DNA from: Cylindrotheca closterium
Lineage: Eukaryota > Bacillariophyta > Bacillariophyceae > Bacillariales > Bacillariaceae
Length of the DNA stretch: 64,000 bases
Direction of reading: 5' to 3'
Assembly: GCA_933822405.4 (NCBI GenBank)
Contig: CAKOGP040000002.1
Span: 250,599 to 314,598 of the forward strand
A program made the position numbers and the translations under genes. Below, piece by piece: positions 9,921 to 20,880 of this stretch (positions are counted from its first letter, which is position 1; each line of letters opens with the position of its first letter). Below the pieces are notes generated by a model, which worked only from the letters and a program-made list of their open reading frames with translations, searched no databases and was not told where the DNA came from.

Positions 9921-12128
9921 TCATAGCAGATTCAGTTGGGCTCTTCTTGCTTCCTCTGATTCCACTATCACGGCGATTACCTCGTCATTTCGAGCTGCCT
10001 CCATTTCCCGCCGTTGTCTTTGGTGCATTTGGATCCGTTGGAACAGTGAACTTGAGCCATTCATTACAGAAGATGTTAGCGATGGACTTGCTTCTTCAGC
10101 CACAACAGATGATAGCGGTAGACTATCACTGGTGGTCTGGTTTCCTGCTCCTTCGACAATTATTGCTCCTGGGGCCGCCATGCCTTCACTAGAAGCTACA
10201 ATGCATTCAGCTTGTGGCAAGTCATCTTCGTGACCTTCCGCTGCTTCGGCATCCACCTCGGGGATGTGTGGACGGCTCATCATAGCTTCCAGATATCTTT
10301 GGCATTCTTCGTCCAAGGCCGATGACGATGGAAGAGCCGAAGCTTCCAACTCCTGTAGAATTCCTCGCATGATTTTGGCCTTTTCGCATGGATTGCCCTC
10401 TTGAATATCACGCAAGGTATGATGCATGGCATTTGCCTCCATCAAGAGAACCGCTGCGCTCAATGCACCTCCCGCAAAACGAGCAAATCGTAGGCCGCGA
10501 GCAGCTGCAGAACTCGCCGTGGTTGCTCGGGACGCCACACTAGCTCCTCTTGCTCCCGCTCCAGCACCGGCCAACACACCAGCCTCGGTAGAAGCCACTC
10601 GTGCTGCTTGAGCTGCCATGGCACCAGCGTCTGCAGCCGCCAAGGCACCAGCTTCGGTAAGAGCAACTCCTCCCAATGCCACACCACTTCCTGCATTGAC
10701 ACCAGCCACTACACCACTACGATGCTTTTCAAAACGTTCCTGAACCACTTGCGCGAGATCCCCCTTTTCATCACAAATGCCATCCGTCCGGATGTAGTCT
10801 CTCATCATGGCATCCCGCAACGTACTCGTCACTCTCAATATAGAAAGCGTCATTCCATGTAAGGCAATGATTCTATCGGCAAGCTTGTTGGGTTCTGAAA
10901 AGTAATTCAATGCCTCTGTTCCAACCTGTACCGTCGTGGCACTTCCTCCAAACACAAGGGAAGCAATGAGCAAGGGAGGTCCAGCGGGTGTCAAGATGGT
11001 CGCTGCAGCAGCAATCCCCAAGACACCCGACACGACACCCACACCGCTACTACCCAACCCAATCTTGTTTTGCTTCTCTTTGGTATTTTCCAAAGTCACT
11101 GCAATTTGTTCAATATATTGCGAAGAATAGTTCAACAGAAGCAGACATCGGTCGTACAAATCAATCATGTGATCAATGTGTTTGGCCCGAATTTGTGCAT
11201 CTGGCTCCTTGACGCACGTCGTAATGAATTCGAGTTGAAAGAGGCGCTCGCAATTCAAACAAACCGTAATCCCATCTTTGCGAAAACTCGGAGAACAGTG
11301 ATTGGGGCAACTGGGAGAAGCGCAAATCAAGCACGATGGACTTTGTTGCTTTAATCGGTTGTCCAACAAGTTTTGAATTCTGGGTAGAACTCGGGGTGTT
11401 CCTGCTTTGGCGGCTGGCTTTCTCTCGTCTAGCATTTGGTGATTGGCGGGTGTGGATTGATTCTCTTTGGTATCAGGCAAATTGTTTTTGTGGTCGTTGT
11501 TCTTGTTACCAAATAAACGACTAGGCAGCTTTTGAAACACATTCCTCTGATTCAACGATTGTTGCCTTGTCGTCGCCGCGTCTGATCCCTGTTGTTGTTG
11601 TTGCCATTGAAAGAGCTTCGGGATTTTGGCAATGTTATTGGCCGCCGACTCTTGTGCGACGGTGGCACCTTCGTAGGCTTGTTGCAATCGTGGGAATCGC
11701 TTGGTTGGAATGGAATTGCTCAATAGACAGGTTGTACAGTGACCATGATCCACATGGATGATTCCAACGTCAAAGCATTGCATTTCCAAATTCAGTCGAC
11801 GCATCTTTTCCAAGGCTTCGTAGGCGACATTGAGTGCCTCTGCATCGTCTTCTTTGGATTGGATCTTCTCAGGAACTTCCCTTGTGTACAAGGTATTTAC
11901 AGATCTAGATGTAGCGGTAGCCTGAGTTGGCAGTTGAATTTCATAGATAGAGTCTTGGTATCGGTAGGCAGTGACGACTCCACTTCCAAAGGGCGTCTTC
12001 ACTTTCTTTCCCACCAGAACAATTCCATGAGGTTTGATTTTCGGATTTTGCACTCGTTGCGCTGTATTTGTATTAATATTTGCATTCGTTATTGGGGTTG
12101 GAATGTCAGGTTTGCCTTCTGTTGTCAT
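9921..12128 (-). CDS. Cys-rich protein with ApoL-like hydrophobic hairpin
   Basis: The product has 735 residues from ATG 12128. Residues 38-67 are a small beta-type segment (VGKKVKTPFGSGVVTAYR, then IYEIQLP). Residues 266-293 hold a Cys cluster (C266, C269, C274, C278, C290, C293) of zinc-finger spacing. Residues 357-402 form a long Gly/Ala-rich hydrophobic hairpin (GVVSGVLGIAAAATILTPAG) like that of apolipoprotein L-type proteins, followed by a helical region, an Ala/Gly-rich region (about 470-560) and a second hydrophobic patch before a helix ending DIQEGNPCEKA. The order suggests a membrane-inserting or lipid-binding protein with a zinc-binding head. The ApoL relation rests on pattern only. 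Confidence 0.7.
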   Translation of the reverse strand: MTTEGKPDIPTPITNANINTNTAQRVQNPKIKPHGIVLVGKKVKTPFGSGVVTAYRYQDSIYEIQLPTQATATSRSVNTLYTREVPEKIQSKEDDAEALNVAYEALEKMRRLNLEMQCFDVGIIHVDHGHCTTCLLSNSIPTKRFPRLQQAYEGATVAQESAANNIAKIPKLFQWQQQQQGSDAATTRQQSLNQRNVFQKLPSRLFGNKNNDHKNNLPDTKENQSTPANHQMLDERKPAAKAGTPRVLPRIQNLLDNRLKQQSPSCLICASPSCPNHCSPSFRKDGITVCLNCERLFQLEFITTCVKEPDAQIRAKHIDHMIDLYDRCLLLLNYSSQYIEQIAVTLENTKEKQNKIGLGSSGVGVVSGVLGIAAAATILTPAGPPLLIASLVFGGSATTVQVGTEALNYFSEPNKLADRIIALHGMTLSILRVTSTLRDAMMRDYIRTDGICDEKGDLAQVVQERFEKHRSGVVAGVNAGSGVALGGVALTEAGALAAADAGAMAAQAARVASTEAGVLAGAGAGARGASVASRATTASSAAARGLRFARFAGGALSAAVLLMEANAMHHTLRDIQEGNPCEKAKIMRGILQELEASALPSSSALDEECQRYLEAMMSRPHIPEVDAEAAEGHEDDLPQAECIVASSEGMAAPGAIIVEGAGNQTTSDSLPLSSVVAEEASPSLTSSVMNGSSSLFQRIQMHQRQRREMEAARNDEVIAVIVESEEARRAQLNLL

Positions 12129-12514
12129 TGTTTGTAAGTTGTTCTTGTTGTATTTCTGATATTTTGATGATATATATATTTATGATGATGATGATGATGA
12201 TGATTCTATGGGTAACTGCAACATCAACTTCTTGTTTATTTGCCGCGCTGCGTTTGTGAGTCGTGTAGTGGAAGAATTTGGAGTTGAAGTGATCAACTTT
12301 TTTCGTGCCGCAAGTGACATGAAATCGCGCCGGACCGTATTTGTGAAAAACGACTTGGGTCCGATTTGGGCGAGAAAGATCGACGGATTCCAAAAGCGCC
12401 AAGATCCAACTGTCGCGGGTTTCGCGTCACATTTTGGACGCGAAAATTATGCAAGAACGAAATTCAAACTTGTCACACACTCTTGTTGCTAGTTGTCAAA
12501 AAAATTATTTCATC
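12129..12514. promoter_or_regulatory. Divergent spacer with ATG/GAT microsatellite
   Basis: The spacer separates two divergent genes. It has a (GAT)n run at about 12181-12204. Short frames here have no ATG consistent with the neighbours. Confidence 0.4.
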
Positions 12515-13285
12515 ATGCCACCCTTTTCAGGAGATACTGTGGAGCTTTATAACAACACCTCCTATTCGCGACGAGGAGATGTAGATGACAATGATGGTGA
12601 CGATGATTCCCCACCACCATCTCAAACTAGTGTTTCACAGACAATTTATAGAACCGTTCGACGATCCTTGTTTTTCAATTCTGCCGACTTTGAACCTTGT
12701 CCTGGAGTCCAACCAGTAATTATTGATGCTGAAGAGAGTATTCATAGAGCAGTAGTCAAGAAGCAAGTGACCTTTAACCTGGACAACAATGAACGTCATG
12801 AAGTATTGCACGCCAAAGACTATTCGGAATCGGAACGTAGTCTAACTTGGTTTTCTATGGAGGAACTCAAACAAATAAAGTCGGACTCTCGATTAATCGT
12901 CCAAGCCTGGCATTGTGCTGGTGGAGAGTCGGGGTACTGCATGCGTGGTCTGGAAGGCAAAAAGAGTGAAGCCTATAGACTCAAGCGAAAGCGAAACAAG
13001 GCCGATATTCGTTTTGCGGTCATGACGGAACAAGCGAAACAAAAGTTTGCAACCGGGGGAAAGATACTAGACCATATGCGTCTTGCCATGGTATCCATGG
13101 ACTGCTCGGAACTCAGTCGGATGGAAGCCCAACGAGTGGGAGTGGCAGACGAACAAGCTGCCGTATGTGATGGTAGTATCAGCATGTACAAGTGTAGCAA
13201 ACAAGAAGCAGAGGCAAACGCAGAGCTCAGGGGTTATGACTGTACCGGCTTGTTCTTGTTGGCACAGTCAGCTTACGCTTACTAG
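12515..13285 (+). CDS. Hypothetical protein with a basic RGLE-type helical core
   Basis: ATG 12515 gives 256 residues. An upstream in-frame ATG at 12434 would add 27 residues of leader-like sequence and is not preferred. The N-terminal 80 residues are low complexity and acidic. The core has KKQVTFNLDNNERHEVLH, SLTWFSMEELKQIKSDSR, then MRGLEGKKSEAYRLKRKRNK and FAVMTEQAKQK. This order (a W-x-x-x-E-E-L-x-x-I-K helix, then RGLE, then a long basic helix with EQ) looks like a family common in diatoms whose function I do not know. No signal peptide or membrane helix is present. The protein is probably cytosolic or nuclear. Confidence 0.75.
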   Translation: MPPFSGDTVELYNNTSYSRRGDVDDNDGDDDSPPPSQTSVSQTIYRTVRRSLFFNSADFEPCPGVQPVIIDAEESIHRAVVKKQVTFNLDNNERHEVLHAKDYSESERSLTWFSMEELKQIKSDSRLIVQAWHCAGGESGYCMRGLEGKKSEAYRLKRKRNKADIRFAVMTEQAKQKFATGGKILDHMRLAMVSMDCSELSRMEAQRVGVADEQAAVCDGSISMYKCSKQEAEANAELRGYDCTGLFLLAQSAYAY

Positions 13286-13631
13286 ACCTGGGGTTATGGT
13301 GATTTCTGCAACAAAACAAATAGATAGCTACTAGGATTGCCCTAGATAGTCATGAACATAAAGTAATAGACTTACGCAAAGAATTGCCTCATCTGTTTTC
13401 GTCCAACCCGAATTGAGTGAATCTTGGATTTCTTCGTCCTAGAACTATTTCATCTCTCGCAGTCACTGATACTATACAGTGTCTTTTGTTGTTTGCTGAG
13501 TGGTGCAGCGTGGTGTGAAAATTCTCGAAATCGCCTAATATTTAAAATTATATGACTAGATCGACCAACGAAGAACGACGAGCCACTTCAACTTGACTAC
13601 CTTCTTCGCGCCCAATTTTTGGGGTTAGAAA
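13286..13631. other. Intergenic, no gene seen
   Basis: The 346 bases between two same-strand loci hold no frame longer than a few dozen codons. The sequence is AT-rich near 13530-13560. Confidence 0.4.
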
Positions 13632-14638
13632 ATGCCTCCACCCTACAGTAGCAAGCTCTACAATAGCGCGCTTGGATCACAATATCCTTTTGGCAGCAGC
13701 AAATCTTTGTTGGTGAGAGACATTGCAAGTGTAGCGAGACCTACCTTCTGGAACTTGAAGGCTGGGAAGGGATACCCAAAAGGGGACGCCAATCAGGCTC
13801 TTCCACTCCAATATTTGGTTTGTGGTACGCGCCATGTCAAGGCCATTGCTGGCAACATTGGTCCTGGTATCAATGCCAATGACTTCTTGTACCTTCAATT
13901 GAAAATGAAAATGGAGGCATTCGTCAGGTTTCTAAAGATTACCGGCATTCGTTTTCGATTGACTGGGAAGCACCATTTTGTTCCTTTCCCAATTTGAAGT
14001 GCCCAGGTTTGCCAGCTACGCCTAGGTTTCCGGCACAAGGTTGCAAGACAAGTCCTGATAATATCGACACTGTTGGCTTTTGTACTTTGGGCGCCCATAT
14101 TGATCCAGAAAGTCATGGATGTCCTGGTATCATCTTGTGTTGCAACTGCCATCGCAAAATGGAAGTTCGCGAGTTGAATCTACTGTTGCATGCCTAGCAA
14201 CAGAATGGTGTTCAATTGACACCTCAACTTCAAGAACGTCTTGGATATCTACAAGGTCGGACCCGAAACGAACAGCGAAATCAACAAAAGAAAGCACTGG
14301 GCGCTGAAGCTGTGCTTGCCATGGAACGCACGCGAGTTCAGAGCCGCGACGTCAATGCGGGCACACAAGAAGCTGCAAGAAAGAGAGCAAAGAAGTGTGC
14401 CAAAACAAGTGGAGTGAATCGGATTGACAAGCGGAAAGTCCAACCATATCCAAAAGACTTGGACAAGATTTTGGGCAAAGCCTTGGTTTACTTTTTCCGG
14501 TACAATCCATTGCGCACCAAGGACACCAAAACTCAAAACGCAGCGACGGAGACGGCTTTCAAAAAGGTATATCTTGCCATGTTTGACAGAGCCGCGAGAC
14601 CTAATTTAGAACATTTTCTCTACCCTTTTACCCCATGA
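13632..14638 (+). pseudogene. HNH-like zinc-binding protein, frame disrupted
   Basis: Frame one runs from ATG 13632 to 13997. A second frame, open from 13883, carries what looks like the rest of the protein and is cut by a TAG at 14195-14197 before running on to 14638. The second frame holds a Cys/His-rich stretch (LKCPGLPA, QGCKTSP) and an HNH-like core: GFCTLGAHIDPESHGCPGI, then CCNCHRKM. Its tail is basic (ARKRAKKCAKTS). A very short intron (13861-13916 or 13867-13916) would join the frames, but the TAG remains. A decayed gene, a sequencing error or an odd splice form are all possible. The function is unknown; HNH folds often cut nucleic acids. Confidence 0.45.
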
Positions 14639-14691
14639 TTACAACAGATCATTACTAATGAATGAACATCGTTTCCTGAAACATCAAAAAG

Positions 14692-14763
14692 GCGGATATG
14701 GCGCAGTGGCACCGCATTCGATTCGTAATCGAAAGATCCCGGGTTCGATCCCCGGTGTCCGCT
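14692..14763 (+). tRNA. tRNA-Thr (anticodon CGU)
   Basis: The 72-base cloverleaf has acceptor GCGGATA paired with TGTCCGC (one U-G), a D arm starting GCGC, anticodon stem TTCGA/TCGAA around TTCGTAA, and T arm CCGGG TTCGATC CCCGG. The anticodon is CGT. It has no intron and no encoded CCA. It is the second threonine tRNA of the window. Confidence 0.92.
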
Positions 14764-15645
14764 AGTTGGTTTTGGCAGTCTGTTCAATTTTTGGCAGTAG
14801 TGAGTCATCTACATGTACAGTTGTTTCTTGGCAAATACTGGTCCCAATTTCTGCAGGATTTCTTTATTGTTGTTGATTGCAAAACAAAAGTTCACCCACA
14901 TCCTTGCAGCATAATGATTGCAAATACAATCTATATATATATTTCAGAGCAGCAGCTTCACACAAGAATATTAGGTGTGGTCTCACAAAACTAATTTTTA
15001 TCAGTAATATAAAAATACAAACAACGAAAAAATCGTCTTGGGTGAAATACTGCAGATAGTTTAAAAATATGCTCATTACTTGTACATATTTTAGTGTGGG
15101 GGTGTTTCTGGTTGTCAATGGACCTTGTCACATACTGTACACGGTAGCTCATCACTTTTTCGGGTTTTCGCATTTTACGTGGCGTCAAAAAAATATTTTT
15201 CCAGTGTTTTTTACACGCCGGAGAATCTCAATCATCACCTCCGAGCACGGATTGCTCCGAGTCACCACGTGTCACCTCCTCCGTGACACGGTTATTCCAC
15301 GCGTGGGAACGGGAACCCAGTCTGGATCATGGCATTTTTATGGGCAAAACGAACAATAATTGACGAGGGGAAGGGCGATTTTCATAGGAAAAAGGCGACT
15401 AAAGTAACGTTTTTGAAAATCGACGTCATACAGTATCAAGTACAGACTCGTTGTGCAGTTTCAATCAGAGATCAATCTTGAATCTGCACTTCCATCCATT
15501 GATTGCATTTCCATTGATTGCATTTCCATCGCTCTAAAATACAGGTACAAAAGAATTGACACCAAAACAAAAAGAGCACGATTCAAAGCAAGCAATAGGC
15601 TAAGCGGTGCACAAACCAGAAACGCTTGAAAAACAAAAAAGTGTA
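14764..15645. other. Intergenic upstream of the amidotransferase gene
   Basis: No gene seen in 882 bases. A G-box core CACGTG at 15266-15271 overlaps an 8-bp inverted repeat (CGTGTCAC and GTGACACG at 15268-15275 and 15283-15290, spacer 7). These could be promoter elements of the gene starting at 15646. Confidence 0.35.
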
Positions 15646-18600
15646 ATGAACAAAGCGAATTTCATTCGTCGCGACAAGCAGCATTCTGCGGTCACAATGG
15701 CTGCCTATTACACCTTTGGCATCGTCCATGAGCTAGCGCATCTACTAGCTGCAGAATCCGTAAATTTGATGGCTGCAACTCAAGGAGAACCTGTGAATCA
15801 AACTGGCAACATTTGCTGGGATAACCTTTTCTCCATTTTCATTGACCGACAAGTTCACATTCACATTCATATTCACACCGACGACGTCGACATGACTAGG
15901 CATCAAGAAATGTTCGTCCGACATACCGGATGGATTGTCAGTCTTCTACTTGCTTACTTCGTCTGCCGTCGATTTGGAACATCTTCGGCTATCAGTATGG
16001 CAGCTATCATTACCGCCGTTGAAGGTCTCTTGACTGACCTCTGCGGTTTCGGTCAATTGCTTCCATTTGGAAATTCCAACACAAACACACTTTCAGGAAC
16101 AACATTTTTCTGTGGTAATTTTGGTGTTCTCTTGTTGCACCATTGGTGGCTGACCAACAAAGGAAAGAAATCCGCCCTAGACTGTCTCGAGCAAATGGTC
16201 AGTATCACCATGATGCGAGGTGCGCAGTCGGGAGGAGTCGTCACGTATGTTCCTAACGGAAAGAACAACATGAAGGCCATCCGTACAAGAGTCGTCAATG
16301 GTAAACGAACGGACCTATCCAAACAAGTGCGAAGCGAAGTACAAAAAACTTTCAAACCAAGACCTGGAACAGATGCTGTTCTTCTCGCTGGTCATACCCG
16401 ATTCGCTACTTCGTCAAAGGCCAGTCTTTCTGGAACACATCCCCATCGGTGGTCTCCTGGTAGCTGGAAACGAGTGTACAACTGGTCGACAAATCGAGTG
16501 GAAAAGACATGGGTGGAGAACTTTATTACTCACAATGGAGACTTTGACTTTTTGGCAATCCGAGGTCAGACGTATGATTTGGAAGCGATCCAACGTTGGC
16601 TTAGCGTGACGACCGGAACACCAACACCAGCAGTGGTCGACTCTTGTGCCGTTGCAGGTATCTTGGATCTATTGAGAGCGAAAGGATGTTTTGCTTTGTC
16701 GATTCGATATGCCATTTGTTTCGGTAATTTCGAAAAGGGGACGAATTCCAAAATGGCCCAGATTCTTTCTGGGAGTACATCTGACCCGAATGACTTTCCG
16801 ATTTATAGTGATCTGGAGAAGATTGGTACGATCTTTGAAAAGGTCCTTGACGACCTTTTAGCAAAGCCAGAGCTCGAGGCACGTGGTGGGAAGAAGTGTC
16901 AGTCCTTGGCAGATATTGAAGACAGTGTGACAGCTCGTACGATGCTTGCTGGAAAGATCTGCCGATCTATTGGTACTCGTAGCATGAGTGCCATGAAGCC
17001 TATTGCCAGCTTTGTAGACCTATTGCAAACCGAATATGAAGTGAACGATGCTGACGAGGAGGCACTCGATTATACAAGCTCCCGTCTTTTTGCCTTCTGC
17101 ATGATGACGGTGAATGCCTTCTTCGACAACGACCTCTTCCAAAGTACAAAGCTATTCTTGGAAAATGCCAAAGGGTCTTTCGGTCTTTCCACATCCAGCA
17201 CCCTTGATGCTGATCATCAAATTTGCTTTGCGGCTCGTGGTCAGACTCTATCAGTTTCGTTCTATCCCAGCAAGGGCATTGTTTGCTTTGGTTCCGAACA
17301 AGCCGCCACTAAAGCAGGAATGAATGCCATTTTTGGTGGAAGCGACATGAAAGAACATGGCGAGTGGCATCGACTTGATCTTGATGACCTGGGAGGTGAG
17401 ATCGCCGTCCTCGATTGGGGATCGTCCAAGTCAGCAGTGTCCAAGCCCAACCGTCATTTGGAATCTCACAGCATGATGGGTGGGAAACTTCGACTGGTAC
17501 TGCACCAAGAATCAAAGAGTTTGTCCACGGATGGTGAAATTTATCACAGAATGACCCAACTCTCCGACAACGTGCTGATCAAGGCTCCTCAGAGCTCAAA
17601 GAGTGGAGGCTCAAAACCAGACCTGGTCCTTTCAGATATCGAATCGATTCCGGGCGTCATCAAGAATATTCAAGACTCTTGGCACTCATCTAACGCTAGC
17701 ATTAGCATGAACCGACTCACAGCACACACTTTTTCTTCTTGTTTGAGGGAAAGATTGAGGGAGCATGTGAAGGGTAATGTGGCTCCAAAGGCTGTCGATA
17801 TTCTTCTGACAGGATGTGAGGTATCATTGTGGCTTGCAGAACAGTTTGCTGCCGACCTGCAAAAGTGCTTTCCAAAGCTCAACATTGAAGCCATCAGTAG
17901 TAACAAGCTGCTGGGACTTTTTGGACAAGATCTTTCGATTCCAGCAACAGGATTCAAGTATTCAGCAAAGACAACCAACTTGAACGACTCTATCGTAATA
18001 ATTGTGAGCCACAGTGGTGGTACATTTGCTCCATTGGCATGCTCCAATCTCTTGCAGGTATGTATCCTTGCATTTGTTCGACATGCTGTCCTTTCTGTTG
18101 TCGCTAATCTTGTGATTATAGAGTGCTACGCAAAACATTTTTGTGGTGACATCCGAATGGGATACTCAGATTGGAAAGCAGCTTCGTGCGATGGACGCAG
18201 ACGATAACGACCATGCTACATGCCGAATCTTTTCGACAGAGATTGGCGTTAGACCTGCAGAACCATGCTCGGTTTCGGTTGCAGGCACACATCAGCTCTT
18301 GACAAGTTTGCTCCAGTACATCAGCGTTGTGATTTTGAGTGATCCAACCTTTCTCCGTGTGACTGGCGCCGTCATTACGGAACAAGACATCAAGATACTG
18401 GAACGATGCAGCCATATGAACGTTGAAGCTTTGAGTGAAATTACAGGATCAAGCTCATTCGGTTATGCTTTGGACAGAAAGACAAAAATACAGAACCATC
18501 TTCACTCCGCAGGTGACTTGTGGGCAGAACACATTTTGGAAAACGCAAGAGCTTACATTATGAGTTTTGTCTACGTATTTGTCACTGTAACGGCTGGCTA

Positions 18601-20262
18601 CCCTTTGTTATCGTTCGTCGCTGGGATGGCTGGTCTCGATATGGGCAATAGTCCATGGGCGTATGCAGTTCGATTTTTGGATGCTGCGCTGTACTTCTGG
18701 CTACCACAGATCAATATTATCTTGATTCGCTTGATTCAAGGACGGGAATTGAAGCATAGAATGGTTGGAAGAACTGTTGTTATTGGCGATATCCCATGGG
18801 TCGCCCAATCTGCAGAAGCTTTCCTCAGTAAGGTAAGCCATGCAATGATATGCATGTCTCCTTTTGCCTTTCTTCCAAGTATCTAACTGAGACTCCAATA
18901 CAGATCTTTGCCGTTTCGTACAGTATTGCCGGTGTGAACGTCTTGAGTGGCAACCCTTGTGATCACTTGGTTCATCGCCACACTCACCGAGTCGTTCGAG
19001 GGGCGCTTGCAATCTTTGGAAGGCCAGATGGTCGTCTATCAGCTCTCTCGACAGCAGAAGCATCCGTTTGTTTGTCTGTGAACCAGGCTAGTAGCATTCA
19101 AAGTCTCGGAGGAACTTGCGAGAGTATCACGATCGGTCATAACCCTTTCAAATTGGATCTATCAAAGAATGGCATATTCTTGAAGCGACACCGGCCGCTG
19201 TTCCTCTGCGAACGCTTGTTGATCGAGAGTGATGCTGATCAAGAGAAATTGGCAGCGTCGCAAAGACTTGGGCCAATTCCAGAAAGCACATCGAAATGGA
19301 GGATCTCCATTGTCAGTGAAATTAAAAAGGTCTTCTTACGCCGGCGCCATGAAGACACTGTGGGCCGCTCGATCCATTCCATTCTCGATTGCAGTATTTC
19401 CGTTAAAAGACCACATCGTCGATCAGCCCCTGCATTGCTTGGAGCATACTTGAACATCGAAGAAAACGAGTTTTTCAGTGCAGACAGCGAAGATAAGTCA
19501 GAGGATGGCAATGAAGAAGACAAGATTACTGTGGCTGACGTTGTGGCTGAAGAAATATCAAGTCACAAATGGTCCTCTGAAGTCCGACGTATCTTTGAAA
19601 CCTTGGATGACAATAGTGACGGCATCTTGAGTCGAGCTGAGTTCATTCGTGGATCAATCAAACTCAACCCGAAGCTCTCAGAAGAAGAGGCAGAGCTAAT
19701 GTTCCGGGAGGCAGATCGAGACTCCAGTGGAAATATCAGTATTGACGAATTCACGCAGTTCATTGCCGGAACTGAATCTGGGTTGACATTGAAGGCACCA
19801 GCAAGTCATCGTGATCACCGGGGTATAATTCAAGTTGAAATGTCCAACGAAAAATTCTTTGGCGAAGATATCCGGAGGTTGAATGCTGCAAGAGACAAGA
19901 AGGATGTCGACTTTGTGCTTGCCCGAAGCCAGCACCTCTGCCAGGAGTTGTATGAAAGTCGAGTTGCGTCCCTTCAACGATTTGTCTCCATGACTGTCAT
20001 GTTCCATCACATGGGACGACGAGTTGAAAACTTCTTTTCCAACATCAGTTTTGGACTTTTGGGGTACCGAATTGATCGTACGCACAGCATCATGCGCATT
20101 GCAACCACTGCATCTCCCGTCAGTGGATCTGATGTTCGTCACCGCATGGAGCACATGCGTTTGGTGAAGAAGGTGAAGCGTTCGTTGGATGTGATTTCTT
20201 CAGCTTGGCTGCGATATCGCAAGCAAAAGAACGATTTGTCGACCTCCATCCGTCAATCTTGA
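15646..20262 (+). CDS. Membrane multidomain protein: HELAH segment, class II amidotransferase, SIS, EF-hands
   Basis: Exons 15646-18057, 18122-18832 and 18904-20262 (introns 64 and 71 bases, both phase 0) give 1493 residues. HELAH at 28-32, a hydrophobic stretch around 94-135 and Asp131 resemble a site-2-protease-type metallopeptidase. Residues 156-480 resemble the glutaminase domain of GFAT: internal Cys156 in FFCGNFG, RGAQSGG (191-197), GHTRFAT (249-255) and HNGDFD (296-301). After an insertion, about 560-650 completes that fold (AKGSFGL, ICFAARGQ). A SIS domain follows (SHSGGTFAP at 788-796, continuing in exon 2). Two membrane helices lie at about 949-973 and 985-1009. EF-hands at 1276-1287 (DDNSDGILSRAE) and 1312-1323 (DRDSSGNISIDE) look able to bind calcium. 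A calcium-regulated aminosugar enzyme or sensor is inferred. Confidence 0.8.
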
Positions 20263-20399
20263 AATGAAAATCACTAGCCAACCTTTTTTAGGGGACGAAA
20301 TTTACTCGTTCCATTTTCATGCAGTATTGAAAATTCTGTGGTAGGGTTGTGCATCGATAACTCCTCCTAGAAAATAAAGTAAACAAAAAGTGCTTTTGA

Positions 20400-20880
20400 T
20401 CAAGAACATGAATTCGATGATTCAGATGACGACAGCGTTCTTGAATCAAATGCAGCTCGCAGACGCAGACGCAGCTTCTTTGGAAAATTGAATGGTGTGT
20501 CAAGCAAGCAATTGAGTTTCAGAACCTCCAGCAGCACATGGCGTTCCAAGCGCAGCGGGTCCAGATGGGGCTCGTGGAACAAATCGATCGATCGATCGAT
20601 CGAAAGATGGAACCTCGTTCGACGGGGATTCTTCGATAGGAGGAAACTCGATGAATTCATCAAGACAAAGAGCAAAGGGTAATATCTTGAGCAATACGAA
20701 GACCAAAGGTCGGTCTGCTGCCGCATTGCTTGGAGCTTGCTTGAACAGTGAAGAGGAAAAAACCTCGGAAACAACTGGTGAAGGCAAGAACTCTGTATCT
20801 GGCGTCATAGCGAAGGAAATCTCAGCGTTCGTTGGATGTTCTTTCTTCAGCTAGGTTGCGATACCGTAAGGTAAAATATG
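20400..20880 (+). pseudogene. Decayed partial copy of the 3' end of the amidotransferase gene
   Basis: Translation around 20700-20760 gives RSAAALLGACLNSEEE, matching RSAPALLGAYLNIEEN in exon 3 of the gene just upstream. At 20826-20872 the DNA again follows the very end of that gene (GCGTTCGTTGGATG, then TTTCTTCAGCT and TGCGATAC). The part between, including both EF-hands, is missing, and the pieces are not in one continuous frame. It is a tandem, internally deleted duplicate. The left edge is uncertain because 20400-20640 matches weakly. Confidence 0.65.
20583..20604. repeat. Short GATC tetranucleotide run
   Basis: About five tandem ATCG units form a self-complementary tract inside the decayed duplicate. 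Confidence 0.7.
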
